The notes under the pieces: model-generated
Database searches by the model: none
Seen by the model: only the letters and a program-made list of their open reading frames with translations
Told to the model about the DNA's origin: nothing
Program-made: the position numbers and the translations under genes
Source: an uncultured Verrucomicrobiales bacterium
Lineage (GTDB): Bacteria > Verrucomicrobiota > Verrucomicrobiia > Verrucomicrobiales > DEV007
Assembly: GCA_943789025.1 (NCBI GenBank)
Contig: CALSSN010000015.1
Coordinates: 1-46,893, forward strand
Direction of reading: 5' to 3'
Length of the DNA stretch: 46,893 nucleotides
In this document: positions 27,773-38,910 of the stretch, one piece after another
How positions within the stretch are numbered: position 1 is the stretch's first letter
How the letters are laid out: every line of letters starts with the position of its first letter

Positions 27773-29059
27773 ATGAAAACTTACCTTAACTCGCTGGATG
27801 ATCTTTCCCGTCGGCGTTTCGTCGAGCGCTCCGCAAAATCGCTTCTTGGAGTCTCTCTGCTTCCTGTTCTCGGGCAAGGGAGCGCGATGGCCCAGTCTGG
27901 CGGCGGAGGGGGAGGGGGCAAAGCGAAGAGTGTGATCTTTCTGTTCATGAGCGGCGGCATGAGTCACCTCGATACCTTCGACCCGAAGACCGAGTCTTCG
28001 GTCAAGGGCCCAACCAATCCGATCAAAACGAACGTCCCGGGAATTTCGATCTCCAATCACCTCCCAAGGCTGGCAAAGCACATGGATAAGATGGCGATCA
28101 TTCGATCGATGAACTCGGTAACCGGGGTGCATGGAAACGGCAAGTATGTCATGCGCACGGGCTACCGTCCGCGGGCAACCATCGTGCACCCGTGTCTGGG
28201 CTCGTGGGGGCAGTATCTTGAGGGGCGCAGAAACAAAACCCTGCCTGATTCGGTACTGGTGAGCACCGGATCACGGCATCCTGCCTCCGGATTCTTGAGT
28301 GCCGAGTATGCTCCGATTCCGATTAAGGATCCCGCCAGAGGCCTGCAAAATATTCGTTCCAGTGTCTCGGAGGAGAAGTTCGACGAGCGCTTGTCCCTTT
28401 CCAACCAGTTTGACGCTGCTTTCCGGGAGCGCTTCGATCACCTCAAGGTAAAAGATTATTCCGATCTCTACGACGAGGCGATCGCCATGATGCGCAGCAG
28501 TGATCTTGATGCTTTTGATCTCTCGATGGAATCTTCCAAGACGCGCGAAATGTATGGAGATGGCAGTTTTTCTCAGGGCGTTCTGCTCGCCCGGCGTCTG
28601 GTCGAGAAGGGGGTTCGTTACATTGAGGTCGAGGCCGGTGGTTGGGACATGCACAACTACATCGACGAGGGAATCGTCAGCCGCGCCGGGATGCTTGACC
28701 GGACAGTTGCTGCGCTGCTGCAGGATCTTAAGTCGAGAGGATTACTCGAGACCACCTTGGTCGCCATAGGAACCGAGTTCGGCAGGACCCCGGGGATCAA
28801 TAAAAACGAGGGGCGTGACCACCATCCCCGTGCCTTTTCCACGATGATGGCCGGTGGGGGGATCCAGGGAGGTCAAGTCTGGGGCACCACTGATAAAAAA
28901 GGCTACGCAGTCGCAAGTGATAAAGTCAACATCCAGGACTTCGTTGCCACCATGGGATACGGTCTCGGGCTGGATACTGAAAAAACCATTTACTCGCCGA
29001 GTGGCCGTCCCTTCACGATCGGTGATAAGGGTAAGCCCATCACCAAGTTGTTTGGTTAG
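27773..29059 (+). CDS. DUF1501 family protein, twin-arginine exported
   Basis: 428 aa. A Tat-type leader, DLSRRRFVERSAKSLLGVSLLPVLG (Arg13-15), ends before QSGGGGGGG. The body has the DUF1501 alkaline-phosphatase-like pattern: VIFLFMSGGMSHLDTFDPK, SVTGVHGNGKYVMRTGY, VSRAGMLDRTVAALLQDLKSRGLLETTLVAIGTEFGRTP and GRDHHPRAFSTMMAGGGIQGGQVWG. The fold is that of sulfatases and phosphatases, but the reaction is unknown. It almost always sits directly after a PSCyt2/PSD1 gene; Tat export fits a cofactor- or metal-binding folded protein. Confidence 0.93.
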   Translation: MKTYLNSLDDLSRRRFVERSAKSLLGVSLLPVLGQGSAMAQSGGGGGGGKAKSVIFLFMSGGMSHLDTFDPKTESSVKGPTNPIKTNVPGISISNHLPRLAKHMDKMAIIRSMNSVTGVHGNGKYVMRTGYRPRATIVHPCLGSWGQYLEGRRNKTLPDSVLVSTGSRHPASGFLSAEYAPIPIKDPARGLQNIRSSVSEEKFDERLSLSNQFDAAFRERFDHLKVKDYSDLYDEAIAMMRSSDLDAFDLSMESSKTREMYGDGSFSQGVLLARRLVEKGVRYIEVEAGGWDMHNYIDEGIVSRAGMLDRTVAALLQDLKSRGLLETTLVAIGTEFGRTPGINKNEGRDHHPRAFSTMMAGGGIQGGQVWGTTDKKGYAVASDKVNIQDFVATMGYGLGLDTEKTIYSPSGRPFTIGDKGKPITKLFG

Positions 29060-29093
29060 GCTCGGTTCCGGGGCGCATCGAGGGTGCAGAAAA

Positions 29094-29465
29094 ATGAAAC
29101 TATGCTGTGGTGAGAAGATGGCCGGGGTTGGTCGTCGGAAGTCTTCCGCGAAGATGTGCTCGCAGATGCGTTGCCGTCGAGGAATGACCGTTTCCTCTCT
29201 GCTCACCTTTGTTTTTGTAGTGATGGGAGTGGTCTTTATTATCGATGGAGCGAGGGAGAGGAAGAATCGCTCGTCTGGCGCAGGTTCTGAAGTGCGAGAG
29301 AAAGCGCCTCCTCCAGCCAGGGCTGTGCCGGAATGGGATGGCTCGAAAGAGTCGATGCTGACCGACGGGCTCGAAAGCAAAATGCGAGGCATCACGGAGT
29401 CTCATGAAAAGCGGGGAGACCAGCTCGAAGGAATGTTGCAGGAGCTTGATCGGCTCATTCCATAA
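29094..29465 (+). CDS. Small single-span membrane protein, unknown
   Basis: 123 aa starting MKLCCGEKMAGVGRRK, 34 nt after the DUF1501 stop. One transmembrane helix (TVSSLLTFVFVVMGVVFIIDG) follows a basic, Cys-containing N-terminus (CC, CSQMRC). The rest is charged and helical, ending in HEKRGDQLEGMLQELDRLIP, a possible short coiled coil. No family recognised. Alternative starts at 29118 or 29184 would shorten the N-terminus. Codon use resembles the neighbours, and same-strand spacing suggests an operon with the DUF1501 gene. Confidence 0.55.
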   Translation: MKLCCGEKMAGVGRRKSSAKMCSQMRCRRGMTVSSLLTFVFVVMGVVFIIDGARERKNRSSGAGSEVREKAPPPARAVPEWDGSKESMLTDGLESKMRGITESHEKRGDQLEGMLQELDRLIP

Positions 29466-29485
29466 AGAGGGCGGAAGGCAGTGCT

Positions 29486-29764
29486 GTGAGAGAAGATTTC
29501 TTTCTGTGTCCAGGATGTGGCCGTGAGGTCCGGGTGGGAGCACTTCGCTGTTTTCATTGCCAGCCGAGGAAGTCCTGGGAGCAGGATACAAGACTCGACG
29601 GGCTTGATCTTCCGGATGATGACGAGGATTGGGATTACGAGGACTTTCTTGTCAGAGAATCTGGGGGCAACCGAGGCACGCGTGTTCGGGGGCTTTGGGT
29701 CGGAGTCGCAGTGGTGCTCGTGCTTGTCCTGGCGTGGCTCTCGTTTGGCGGCGGTATTTTTTAG
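29486..29764 (+). CDS. Small zinc-ribbon membrane protein, unknown
   Basis: 92 aa from a GTG at 29486, with GGAAGG a few bases upstream. The N-terminus has a CxxC...CxxC zinc ribbon (CPGCGREVRVGALRCFHC), then an acidic stretch (DGLDLPDDDEDWDYEDFL) and a C-terminal transmembrane helix (VGVAVVLVLVLAWLSFGGG). The layout resembles small tail-anchored zinc-ribbon proteins. No specific function. It lies 20 nt after the preceding small membrane protein and probably belongs to the same transcript. Confidence 0.6.
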   Translation: MREDFFLCPGCGREVRVGALRCFHCQPRKSWEQDTRLDGLDLPDDDEDWDYEDFLVRESGGNRGTRVRGLWVGVAVVLVLVLAWLSFGGGIF

Positions 29765-30237
29765 GGGGGGTTGATTCATGGCGGTGCCCGTCATTGATGT
29801 CCGAATTTGGGTGGCACGGCGCCGAGGCGGAAGTGGGTGAACATCCACGACCAACGAGCAACAAAGCCAAGCTGGATGCGGGCAGCAACCCGACCCGAAG
29901 GGCTTTGTCAGCGAGCCCACAGCGCAGCGACGCTGACTGGAATCCGATTTCATTCCAAGTGGCGGGTGGAGCAATGGATCAGACCTTCCTTAGGGCTTCC
30001 TGACGACGGGTCCTGGGACTCTGGTCCCGGACAGGCTACAAGCCGTCCCCAGGCCCGAGATTCATCTTCACAAGCGCTTCTGGAGAAAAGTTGCTACACC
30101 CCATCCTCGTTTTGAGGTTGATCTGATGGCTCCCCGGGTAGAGTGAGATATTTGGTCGACAGAGCCTTGGTGTTGTTCCAACTTCGGGCCTTCAATCAAG
30201 TGCGGGCAGAAAAACCCGTCACCTGTGCTTTCAGTCC
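29765..30237. other. Non-coding stretch before pntAA, holding one copy of a dispersed repeat
   Basis: 473 bases with no family-like frame. Positions 30040-30118 match a second copy at 36152-36229. Just before it, 30011-30031 forms a hairpin (GGGAC and GTCCC arms extended by TCC/GGA). The remaining 29800-29990 part is unlike its neighbours and I cannot identify it. Confidence 0.5.
30040..30118. repeat. Dispersed intergenic repeat, copy A
   Basis: Begins AAGCCGTCC and includes GAGATTCA, CAAGCGCTTCTGGAG and TTGCTACACCCCAT. It aligns with 36152-36229 at roughly 70 percent identity by eye with few gaps. Both copies are preceded by GGGCTTCCT; in this copy about 36 bases with a GGGAC/GTCCC hairpin separate that word from the repeat core. 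Confidence 0.6.
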
Positions 30238-31395
30238 ATGATCATCTTCGCTCCACAAGAATCAGAACCAACAGAAACCCGGGCCGCAGTTGACCCAGCC
30301 TCCGCGAAGAAGCTCGTGGATCTCGGGCTTGAGGTCGTTATCGAGTCGGGTCTCGGCTCGGACAGTGGCTATGCAGACGGCGATTTCGAAGCTGCCGGTG
30401 CTTCGGTCGCAGACGATCCCGGTGCCGTTTTGGGGCAGGCAGACATTGTGGTGCGGGTCTGCAAGCCGCGGGCTGACGAGATATCGGCCCACAAAGATGG
30501 GGCTTTAGCTGTGAGCTTTCTCGATCCCTTCAACGAGCCTGAGCTGATTGAAAAATTTGCCTCGGCCGGTGTCTCTGCAATTAGCATGGAGATGATGCCG
30601 AGGTCCACGCTCGCTCAGAAGATGGATGCCATCTCGTCGCAGGCGAATCTCGCAGGCTATGCGTCGGTGATTTTTGCCGCGTCAAAAATGAAGAAAATTC
30701 TCCCTATGATGATGACTCCTGCAGGGACGATTTCCCCAGCCAGATTTTTTGTCATCGGGATCGGAGTTGCCGGGCTGCAGGCGATTGCGACCGCCAAGCG
30801 TCTCGGCGCCCGGGTGATAGCTTTCGATGTTCGGGAGGAGGCGCTTGAGCAGGCCGAATCGCTCGGTGCCAAAGCACTGCGCATCGACCTCGGTGAGACA
30901 GGGGCTACCGATCAGGGCTACGCCAGAGAACTCACGCCGGAGCAGTTGAACAAGCAGAGGGAGGCCCAGGCGAAAGTTTGCCAGCAGTCGGATGTGGTGA
31001 TCACGACCGCCAAGCTTTTTGGGCGTAAGTCGCCGGTTCTGGTGGGCAAGGAAGTCGTTGCCGGCATGGAGCCGGGAAGCATTCTTGTCGATCTTGCCGC
31101 CGAGACCGGAGGCAATGTCGAGGGCACGGTTCCAGACCAAGAGGTGGTCACTGAGAATGGGGTCATCCTCCTCGGGCCGACGAAACTCGAGGGCACTGTC
31201 CCAAGGCACGCGACCCAGGTTTACGCCGCGAATGTCGCCAATCTTATCGAGCACTTCTGGGACACTGACGCCAAGACGCTGGTTCTCGATTCAGAAGATG
31301 CAATTTTGAAGGGCTGTCTCATCACGCAGGGAGGGACTATCGTGCACGAACGCTTCGCCACGAAAGCAGATTCGGAATCGAAAAAAACCACCTGA
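30238..31395 (+). CDS. pntAA: NAD(P) transhydrogenase subunit alpha 1 (NAD-binding domain I)
   Basis: 385 aa soluble domain I of proton-translocating transhydrogenase, which binds NAD(H). Start IIFAPQESEPTETRAAVDPASAKKL resembles alanine dehydrogenase/PntA. The Rossmann motif is FFVIGIGVAGLQAIATAKRLGARVIAFDVR; the RQD-loop region, LDPFNEPELIEKF, and STLAQKMDAISSQANLAGYASV are also typical. The order pntAA-pntAB-pntB matches the three-subunit form of Rhodospirillum rubrum. The complex uses proton-motive force to make NADPH from NADH. Confidence 0.95.
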   Translation: MIIFAPQESEPTETRAAVDPASAKKLVDLGLEVVIESGLGSDSGYADGDFEAAGASVADDPGAVLGQADIVVRVCKPRADEISAHKDGALAVSFLDPFNEPELIEKFASAGVSAISMEMMPRSTLAQKMDAISSQANLAGYASVIFAASKMKKILPMMMTPAGTISPARFFVIGIGVAGLQAIATAKRLGARVIAFDVREEALEQAESLGAKALRIDLGETGATDQGYARELTPEQLNKQREAQAKVCQQSDVVITTAKLFGRKSPVLVGKEVVAGMEPGSILVDLAAETGGNVEGTVPDQEVVTENGVILLGPTKLEGTVPRHATQVYAANVANLIEHFWDTDAKTLVLDSEDAILKGCLITQGGTIVHERFATKADSESKKTT

Positions 31396-31457
31396 AAACC
31401 TTGCTGCCAGTGTCTGTTTAATACGTGCCTGCCGGTGCCTCACCCAATTTACCAACC

Positions 31458-31736
31458 ATGGAAATCATCCTGCTTGTCTTCACCTTTGTGCTCGCCGCGT
31501 TTCTCGGCTTCGAGCTGATTCAAAAGGTCCCCTCCCAGCTCCATACTCCGCTGATGTCCGGGTCGAACGCCATTTCCGGGATCACCATTGTCGGTGCCAT
31601 CATCACGACAGGTGCGGCGGAGAGCACTTTCGGTTCAATCATCGGCTTCGCAGCTCTCGTCGCCGCGACGATCAATGTGGTGGGTGGGTATCTGGTGACT
31701 GACCGCATGCTCGGAATGTTTAAGAAAAAGAACTAG
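31458..31736 (+). CDS. pntAB: NAD(P) transhydrogenase subunit alpha 2 (membrane)
   Basis: 92 aa membrane subunit starting MEIILLVFTFVLAAFLGFELIQKVPSQLHTPLMSGSNAISGI, the family signature, with three hydrophobic helices and VATINVVGGYLVTDRMLGMFKKKN at the end. It contributes part of membrane domain II, the proton channel. The frame is open 11 codons further upstream, but the Met at 31458 is the family start. It sits between pntAA and pntB with short gaps, consistent with one operon. Confidence 0.95.
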   Translation: MEIILLVFTFVLAAFLGFELIQKVPSQLHTPLMSGSNAISGITIVGAIITTGAAESTFGSIIGFAALVAATINVVGGYLVTDRMLGMFKKKN

Positions 31737-31791
31737 CAGCCCACCCGCCCGGCGCCCAGATCCGGAGCAGAATTCAAAAAAAAGAAAGTTC

Positions 31792-33201
31792 ATGGAACTT
31801 GTAAATTTCGCCTACATCATCGCCTCGATCCTGTTCATTTTCGGGATCAAGATGCTCGGATCCGCGACCACCGCACGTCGCGGAAACCGGCTCTCGGCAC
31901 TGGGCATGCTTATCGCCGTGGTGGTCACTCTGTTCGACCGGAATGTGCTTTCGATGGGGTGGATTGTGGCTGGAGTCGTGGTGGGATCTACGATCGGACT
32001 GATCGCGGCCAAGCGGGTGCAGATGACCGGCATGCCGGAGCTGGTGGCGCTTTTCAATGGCTTTGGTGGGCTTGCCTCGGTCTTTGTCGGGTGGGCGGAG
32101 TTCGATCGGATCAGCCGGATCGGGTGGGAGAAGTATCTCGGGAATGGCCCGGCGGACTCGACGTTTATTCTGGTGGCGATCTTTCTGGCTATTCTGATCG
32201 GGGGGATCACTTTCACTGGAAGTCTCGTTGCCTACCTGAAACTCTCTGGAAAGATGGGAGGGTCTCCCACTCTCTTTCCGGGTCAGAAGCTTCTGAACGC
32301 TCTGATTTTGCTCGCTGTCATCGGGCTCGGAGTGGTGCTTGTTGTTAATGGTCAGAGTCAGGAACTCGTCGTTTCTTTTCTGGTCATCATCATCGCTTTG
32401 TGTTGCCTGTTAGGGATTCTTGGGGTGCTTCCCATCGGGGGTGGCGACATGCCGGTAGTGATCGCCTTCCTGAACAGCTGCTCAGGGCTGGCTGCCTCTG
32501 CTGCCGGGTTTGTGATTCTCAATAATGTGCTCATTGTCGCCGGATGCCTGGTGGGAGCTTCTGGGTTGATTCTCACGATGATCATGTGCAAGGCGATGAA
32601 CCGGACCCTGGGGAACGTCTTCTTTGGCGGCTTTGGAGCCGCCTCCGGAGGGAAGGCGCAAAAAGTTGAGGGTGAGATGAAGGCTGCTTCCACCGAGGAT
32701 GCCTATTATGTTCTCGAGGCGGCCCAGAGTGTGATTTTCGTGCCTGGATACGGAATGGCGGTGGCTCAGGCACAGCACGCTGTCAAAGAACTCGCGGCTA
32801 TCCTCGAAGATAATGGTGCCGAGGTAAAATTTGCCATCCACCCGGTCGCCGGACGGATGCCGGGCCACATGAATGTGCTCCTCGCCGAGGCAGACGTGCC
32901 TTACGAGCAACTGGCAGAGATGGATGACGTCAACCCGACGATTGCCAATGTCGATGTGGTGATGGTGATCGGTGCCAATGACGTGGTCAACCCGGCGGCG
33001 GCAGAGGATCAGAGCAGTCCGATTTATGGCATGCCGATCATCAATGTGCATCAGGCCAAAACCGTCTACTGCCTGAAGCGCGGTCAGGGCGCTGGCTTCT
33101 CCGGATTGGTGAATACTCTTTTCTTCCGGCCTAATACAAGAATGCTCTACGGCGACGCCAAGGAGACGATCAATGCCCTGGTGAGTGAGTTCAAAGGGTA
33201 G
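31792..33201 (+). CDS. pntB: NAD(P) transhydrogenase subunit beta
   Basis: 469 aa. The N-terminal two-thirds is membrane domain II (about nine helices, including GNRLSALGMLIAVVVTLF and IGGGDMPVVIAFLNSCSGLAASAAGFVI). The C-terminal domain III binds NADP(H): VPGYGMAVAQAQHAVKELAAIL, IHPVAGRMPGHMNVLLAEADVPY, MVIGANDVVNPAA and PNTRMLYGDAKETI. Length and motifs are complete. It is the last gene of the pnt operon and the last fully intact large gene before the frameshift-rich part of the window. Confidence 0.97.
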   Translation: MELVNFAYIIASILFIFGIKMLGSATTARRGNRLSALGMLIAVVVTLFDRNVLSMGWIVAGVVVGSTIGLIAAKRVQMTGMPELVALFNGFGGLASVFVGWAEFDRISRIGWEKYLGNGPADSTFILVAIFLAILIGGITFTGSLVAYLKLSGKMGGSPTLFPGQKLLNALILLAVIGLGVVLVVNGQSQELVVSFLVIIIALCCLLGILGVLPIGGGDMPVVIAFLNSCSGLAASAAGFVILNNVLIVAGCLVGASGLILTMIMCKAMNRTLGNVFFGGFGAASGGKAQKVEGEMKAASTEDAYYVLEAAQSVIFVPGYGMAVAQAQHAVKELAAILEDNGAEVKFAIHPVAGRMPGHMNVLLAEADVPYEQLAEMDDVNPTIANVDVVMVIGANDVVNPAAAEDQSSPIYGMPIINVHQAKTVYCLKRGQGAGFSGLVNTLFFRPNTRMLYGDAKETINALVSEFKG

Positions 33202-33344
33202 CCCTCAGGCGAGCCTTTGGAAATACCATCGGAGCGGACTCCATCCCGCCTGTTTCGGCCCGTGAGGAGGCGTCGAAAAGATGCTCTTCATGTCTCCTAA
33301 TCTCTTGATATCGGGTCGCTTCTCCCGATAGTATGAGACTATTT

Positions 33345-35918
<2,574 letters not shown>

Positions 35919-36060
35919 CGTCCGCATTCTGTTCAACCTCGAAACGGCAATGGAAGTTGCTCGATCTTTGGTGCCGTGCCGGAACGGGAGGAAGGTCGCA
36001 TCTTGGCATCTTGAACCGGGCCCTGAGCGCGAGTGAACATGAGAGCGCAGACAAGCGCAG

Positions 36061-36110
36061 ATAGGCGGACATAGGCGGACATAGGCGGACATAGGCGGAC
36101 ATAGGCGCAG
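36061..36110. repeat. 10-bp tandem repeat (ATAGGCGGAC)
   Basis: Four perfect copies of ATAGGCGGAC occupy 36061-36100, followed by a variant, ATAGGCGCAG (36101-36110), and preceded by a weaker relative, ACAAGCGCAG. There are no spacers, so this is a simple tandem array and not a CRISPR. Confidence 0.9.
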
Positions 36111-36151
36111 CCAAATCTCATGGTTGGCCGGTTGGGGGGTTGGGCTTCCTA

Positions 36152-36229
36152 AAGCCGTCCATGGGCTGAGATCCAGCGTCGCAAGCTCCTCTGGATGACA
36201 GGTTGCAACACCCCATTCTTTTTTTCAGG
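36152..36229. repeat. Dispersed intergenic repeat, copy B
   Basis: Begins AAGCCGTCC, then GAGATCCA, CGCAAGCTCCTCTGGA and GGTTGCAACACCCCATTC. It is homologous to 30040-30118. Here GGGCTTCCT precedes the core almost directly, without the hairpin segment seen in copy A. Confidence 0.6.
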
Positions 36230-36328
36230 ATCCAGGGATCATACGATCCAGGGATCCAGCGATCGGCTCGGGGAGTCTTACTTCTCAGGAAGCCGTGCCG
36301 ATTCCAGTGACCATGTTGTTTTCTACTG

Positions 36329-36802
36329 TCAGCGGAACTTACGGTTGAAGGCAGCCATATCGCGGTCGGCCTCGCGTTTCTCGGTGCGTTCACGAAGCGA
36401 CTGGCGACGATCCACGTGGTCTTTTCCTTTGGCGACGCCAATCTCTACTTTGACTTTCTGTCCTTTCCAGTAGAGCCGGAGAACGATGAGGGTGCAGCCT
36501 TTCTGCGAGGTCTCGACATCGAGCTTGCTGATCTCTTTTTTGTTCAGGAGCAGGCGCCGGGGCCGCTTGGCTTCGTGTTGGAAGTGGCTGGCACATTCAT
36601 ACGGCTGGATATCGCAGCCGTAGAGGAAGACCTGGCCTTTTTCGACCCGGGCGAAAGCATCACGAATGTTCACCTTGCGCGCCCGAATCGATTTTACCTC
36701 GGTCCCTGCAAGGGCAACCCCAGCTTCGTAGGTGTCGCCGATCGCATAGTCGTGCCTCGCCTTTCTGTTGGTGGCGATGTCTTGAGATTTCAGGTCGGCC
36801 AT
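36329..36802 (-). CDS. smpB: SsrA-binding protein
   Basis: 157 aa. It binds tmRNA and delivers it to stalled ribosomes for trans-translation. Family sequence from MADLKSQDIATNRKARHDYAIGDTYEAGVALAGTEVKSIR through DAFARVEKGQVFLYGCDIQPYE and a basic tail, KREADRDMAAFNRKFR. The frame stays open upstream to 37201, but that part belongs to the neighbouring secreted-protein gene, which slips into this frame. The tmRNA gene itself was not found in this window. Confidence 0.96.
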   Translation of the reverse strand: MADLKSQDIATNRKARHDYAIGDTYEAGVALAGTEVKSIRARKVNIRDAFARVEKGQVFLYGCDIQPYECASHFQHEAKRPRRLLLNKKEISKLDVETSQKGCTLIVLRLYWKGQKVKVEIGVAKGKDHVDRRQSLRERTEKREADRDMAAFNRKFR

Positions 36803-36908
36803 GGGGGTGGTCGCGCTTCGAAAGACGCTGGCGAGTGATCTTCCTGAGCTGTTCCAGAACAAGGAATTTCGCTCGGGCAGGGGTGAGGGCTGCGGATCCG
36901 TGCAATAA

Positions 36909-37757
36909 TTAAAAGGAAGGTCCAGGCTTCGCTCAGTGTAGTCATCAGGGACGAGAAAATCCGTCGGGTTCAAGGCGTCAAATGAGACCTCAGTGATCTG
37001 GCTGACGACTTTTTCCTCCCCGAATAGTTGAGGTTCGAATCGGGATCTGCCCGTCTGGGAAGTGGAGGTCAGGTGGTCCGATGGCCGTGAGGATGGAATC
37101 GCTGACGGGAAGTGCAGTGAGGAGGTCGCTGGTGAAGGTTTCGAGTGAGGCGAGAGTGGCATAATCCTCTTCGGGTATGTCGAGGGCTTCTCGCGGGACA
37201 AGATAAAATGCGGCTTCGCGCCTGCCCTTGTTCCTTTTGTCGACCACGTTGCAGTCCCATTGGGCGATGCGCGAGTCTTCTCGCGCAGAGTATAAGTCTT
37301 CTGGGACTTTTTCAGTTCTTAGTATCGATTTCACCAAGAGCTCCCCGCAGGAGCCAAGGAGTGCCTCTTTTTGACCTCCACCCTCTGCTTCAGAGCCCTG
37401 AGCATCCTCGGTGGCTGGCAGGTCAAGGTCGGCGAGGTGTTGGTCGAGTCCAGTGAGGACCCCTTTGACGGTTGCCTCGATCTCTTCCAGCTTTGCTGCC
37501 TCAAGCTTCAGGAAAGTTTTTTTCGTCGGGTTCATAATGACCAATTTCTGTTTGGCACGGTCGTAGAGAATTGTCTGATCGGAGCTTTCTTCCAGACTGT
37601 TTTCCGTGATCAGGATCTGATCGCCGCGGACCTTGAAGGTATGCGACGCTGTTTCGCTCGCCATCACCAGAGTGGTGTCCGCACGGATAGACGTCGACAC
37701 GCTGGAACAGCAGAGCAGGCAGAAGAAAAGCACAGCTCGGAGGCGTCGATGAAGCAT
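36909..37757 (-). CDS. Secreted protein of unknown function, with a frameshift
   Basis: Signal peptide MLHRRLRAVLFFCLLCCSSVSTSIRA (start 37757; a Met at 37805 is also in frame, 3 nt after the pilT stop). The mature part begins DTTLVMASETASHTFKVRGDQILI and reads like a DUF4412-type periplasmic protein. Near 37043 the frame shifts by one base (extra C on the coding strand): the current frame stops at 36990, while the +1 frame continues FEPQLFGEEKVVSQITEVSFDALNPTDFLVPDDY. That frame then runs into smpB without a stop; one missing T near 36911 would give a TAA. The 3' end is therefore uncertain. Confidence 0.6.
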
Positions 37758-37808
37758 GGATTGGCGGAGTGTTTGGGCCATGGGAAGAAAAAACAGGCGT
37801 GACATTGT

Positions 37809-38879
37809 TCAGCTGATTCCTCGGAATGCACGCCTGAATTCGGTTGGGTTGGCACAGGGGCCTCGGCGTCTGCGGGGTGATCCTACCGGCCTCACACGCT
37901 TCGACAATGGAGGCGAGAAATGTGCGGTTGGCAGGGCTGTCGCCGCGACTGATGAACTCGGAGATCTGTGGAAGCGCGGTCTCTTCGATCCATTCCGGGT
38001 GGCCCCCACGTTTTCCATGTGTTCGGCGAGGAGGGTGCGCCCACCTTCGACGGTGGGAATCAATCGCTGGCAGAGAATGCCGATCAGCTGCTTGGAGAGG
38101 AGTTGGAGCGCACTGGTGCGGCCCTCGGCAGGGAGAAGATTGGTCAGGCGCTCGATGGTCTCAGGAACCGTGGAACTGTGGACCGTGGAAACCACGACGT
38201 GGCCAGTCTCAGCCGCTTGAAGGGCTGTTGTCGCGGTCTCGGTGTCGCGGATTTCTCCGACCAGAATGATGTCCGGTGCCTGACGGAGAGCGCTGCGCAG
38301 ACCCTTGACGAAGCTGTCGGTATCGATTCCGACGGCACGTTGCGTGAAGTAGGACATCTCGTTCTGGAAGATATATTCGATAGGATCCTCGACAGTGACT
38401 ATGTGCCGCGCGTGGTGGTGATTTACCCAGTTGAGAGTGGCGGCGAGCGTGGTTGATTTTCCGGATCCGGTCGCACCGGCAACGAGGATCAGTCCCGACG
38501 GGCGGCTGAACCAGCTGGTGAGCAGGTTGATGGGCGCCCCGATTGTCTCGAGCTGAGGGATTTTCGCTTTGATTCGGCGCAGCACGGCGGCGAGACGATC
38601 GCGTTCCCGGTGGAGATTGACGCGGTAGCGGTCGCCGTCGGGTGCCTGGAAGCCGGCATCGAAGTCGCGGTCGTGGTCCGGGTCTGCATTACAGAAGCGC
38701 CAGAAATCGGCAAGCTGATCCCACGGGAGAGGGGACTCACCGGCCTCCCACATCTGACCATTGACCTTGAATCTAGGAATTTCGTCCTCCCTCAGGTAGA
38801 CATCGCTGGCATCGTTTTCTGCTGCAGCTGCAAGAATTGCCGGGAAGGCTGAGGGAAGTTCGGATGGGTCTTTGGACAT
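37809..38879 (-). CDS. PilT-type twitching/secretion ATPase, with C-terminal frameshifts
   Basis: About 356 aa from MSKDPSELPSAFPAI; the open frame before this Met is non-family. Hexameric GspE/PilT ATPase: Walker A GATGSGKST (residues 135-143), Asp box HIVTVEDPIEYIF, Walker B DIILVGEIRD and His box TGHVVVSTVHSS. PilT-like ATPases retract type IV pili. The family sequence leaves the annotated frame near 37994 (WIEETALPQISEFISRGDSP lies in another frame) and returns at NPTEFRRAFRGIS after further shifts near 37867 and 37852. Each fits one missing G. No pilB, pilC or pilin gene is adjacent. Confidence 0.82.
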   Translation of the reverse strand: MSKDPSELPSAFPAILAAAAENDASDVYLREDEIPRFKVNGQMWEAGESPLPWDQLADFWRFCNADPDHDRDFDAGFQAPDGDRYRVNLHRERDRLAAVLRRIKAKIPQLETIGAPINLLTSWFSRPSGLILVAGATGSGKSTTLAATLNWVNHHHARHIVTVEDPIEYIFQNEMSYFTQRAVGIDTDSFVKGLRSALRQAPDIILVGEIRDTETATTALQAAETGHVVVSTVHSSTVPETIERLTNLLPAEGRTSALQLLSKQLIGILCQRLIPTVEGGRTLLAEHMENVGATRNGSKRPRFHRSPSSSVAATALPTAHFSPPLSKRVRPVGSPRRRRGPCANPTEFRRAFRGIS

Positions 38880-38910
38880 CTTGGTAGGTGGGCTTTCCTC
38901 GTGCGCTGTC

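Larger units (their letters stand above)
35919..36328. other. Non-coding stretch between gyrB and smpB with two kinds of repeat
   Basis: 410 bases between convergent genes. It contains a 10-base tandem array at 36061-36100, the second copy of a dispersed repeat at 36152-36229, and a cluster of GATCCAGGGATC-type words at about 36227-36264. I see no tmRNA gene despite the neighbouring smpB, and no coding frame with family features. Confidence 0.5.

Noticed and set aside
29807..30115. A 102-residue plus-strand open frame before pntAA
   Set aside because: It crosses the dispersed repeat, has basic low-information composition and shows no domain.
36061..36110. Tandem decamers as a possible CRISPR array
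   Set aside because: The unit is 10 bases with no spacers and no cas genes nearby.
35919..36328. A tmRNA gene beside smpB
   Set aside because: No tRNA-like acceptor or tag-peptide frame could be found in the gap.
36803..37201. A 133-residue N-terminal extension of SmpB
   Set aside because: The SmpB family begins at MADLKSQ; the upstream part is the tail of the neighbouring secreted protein, shifted into this frame.
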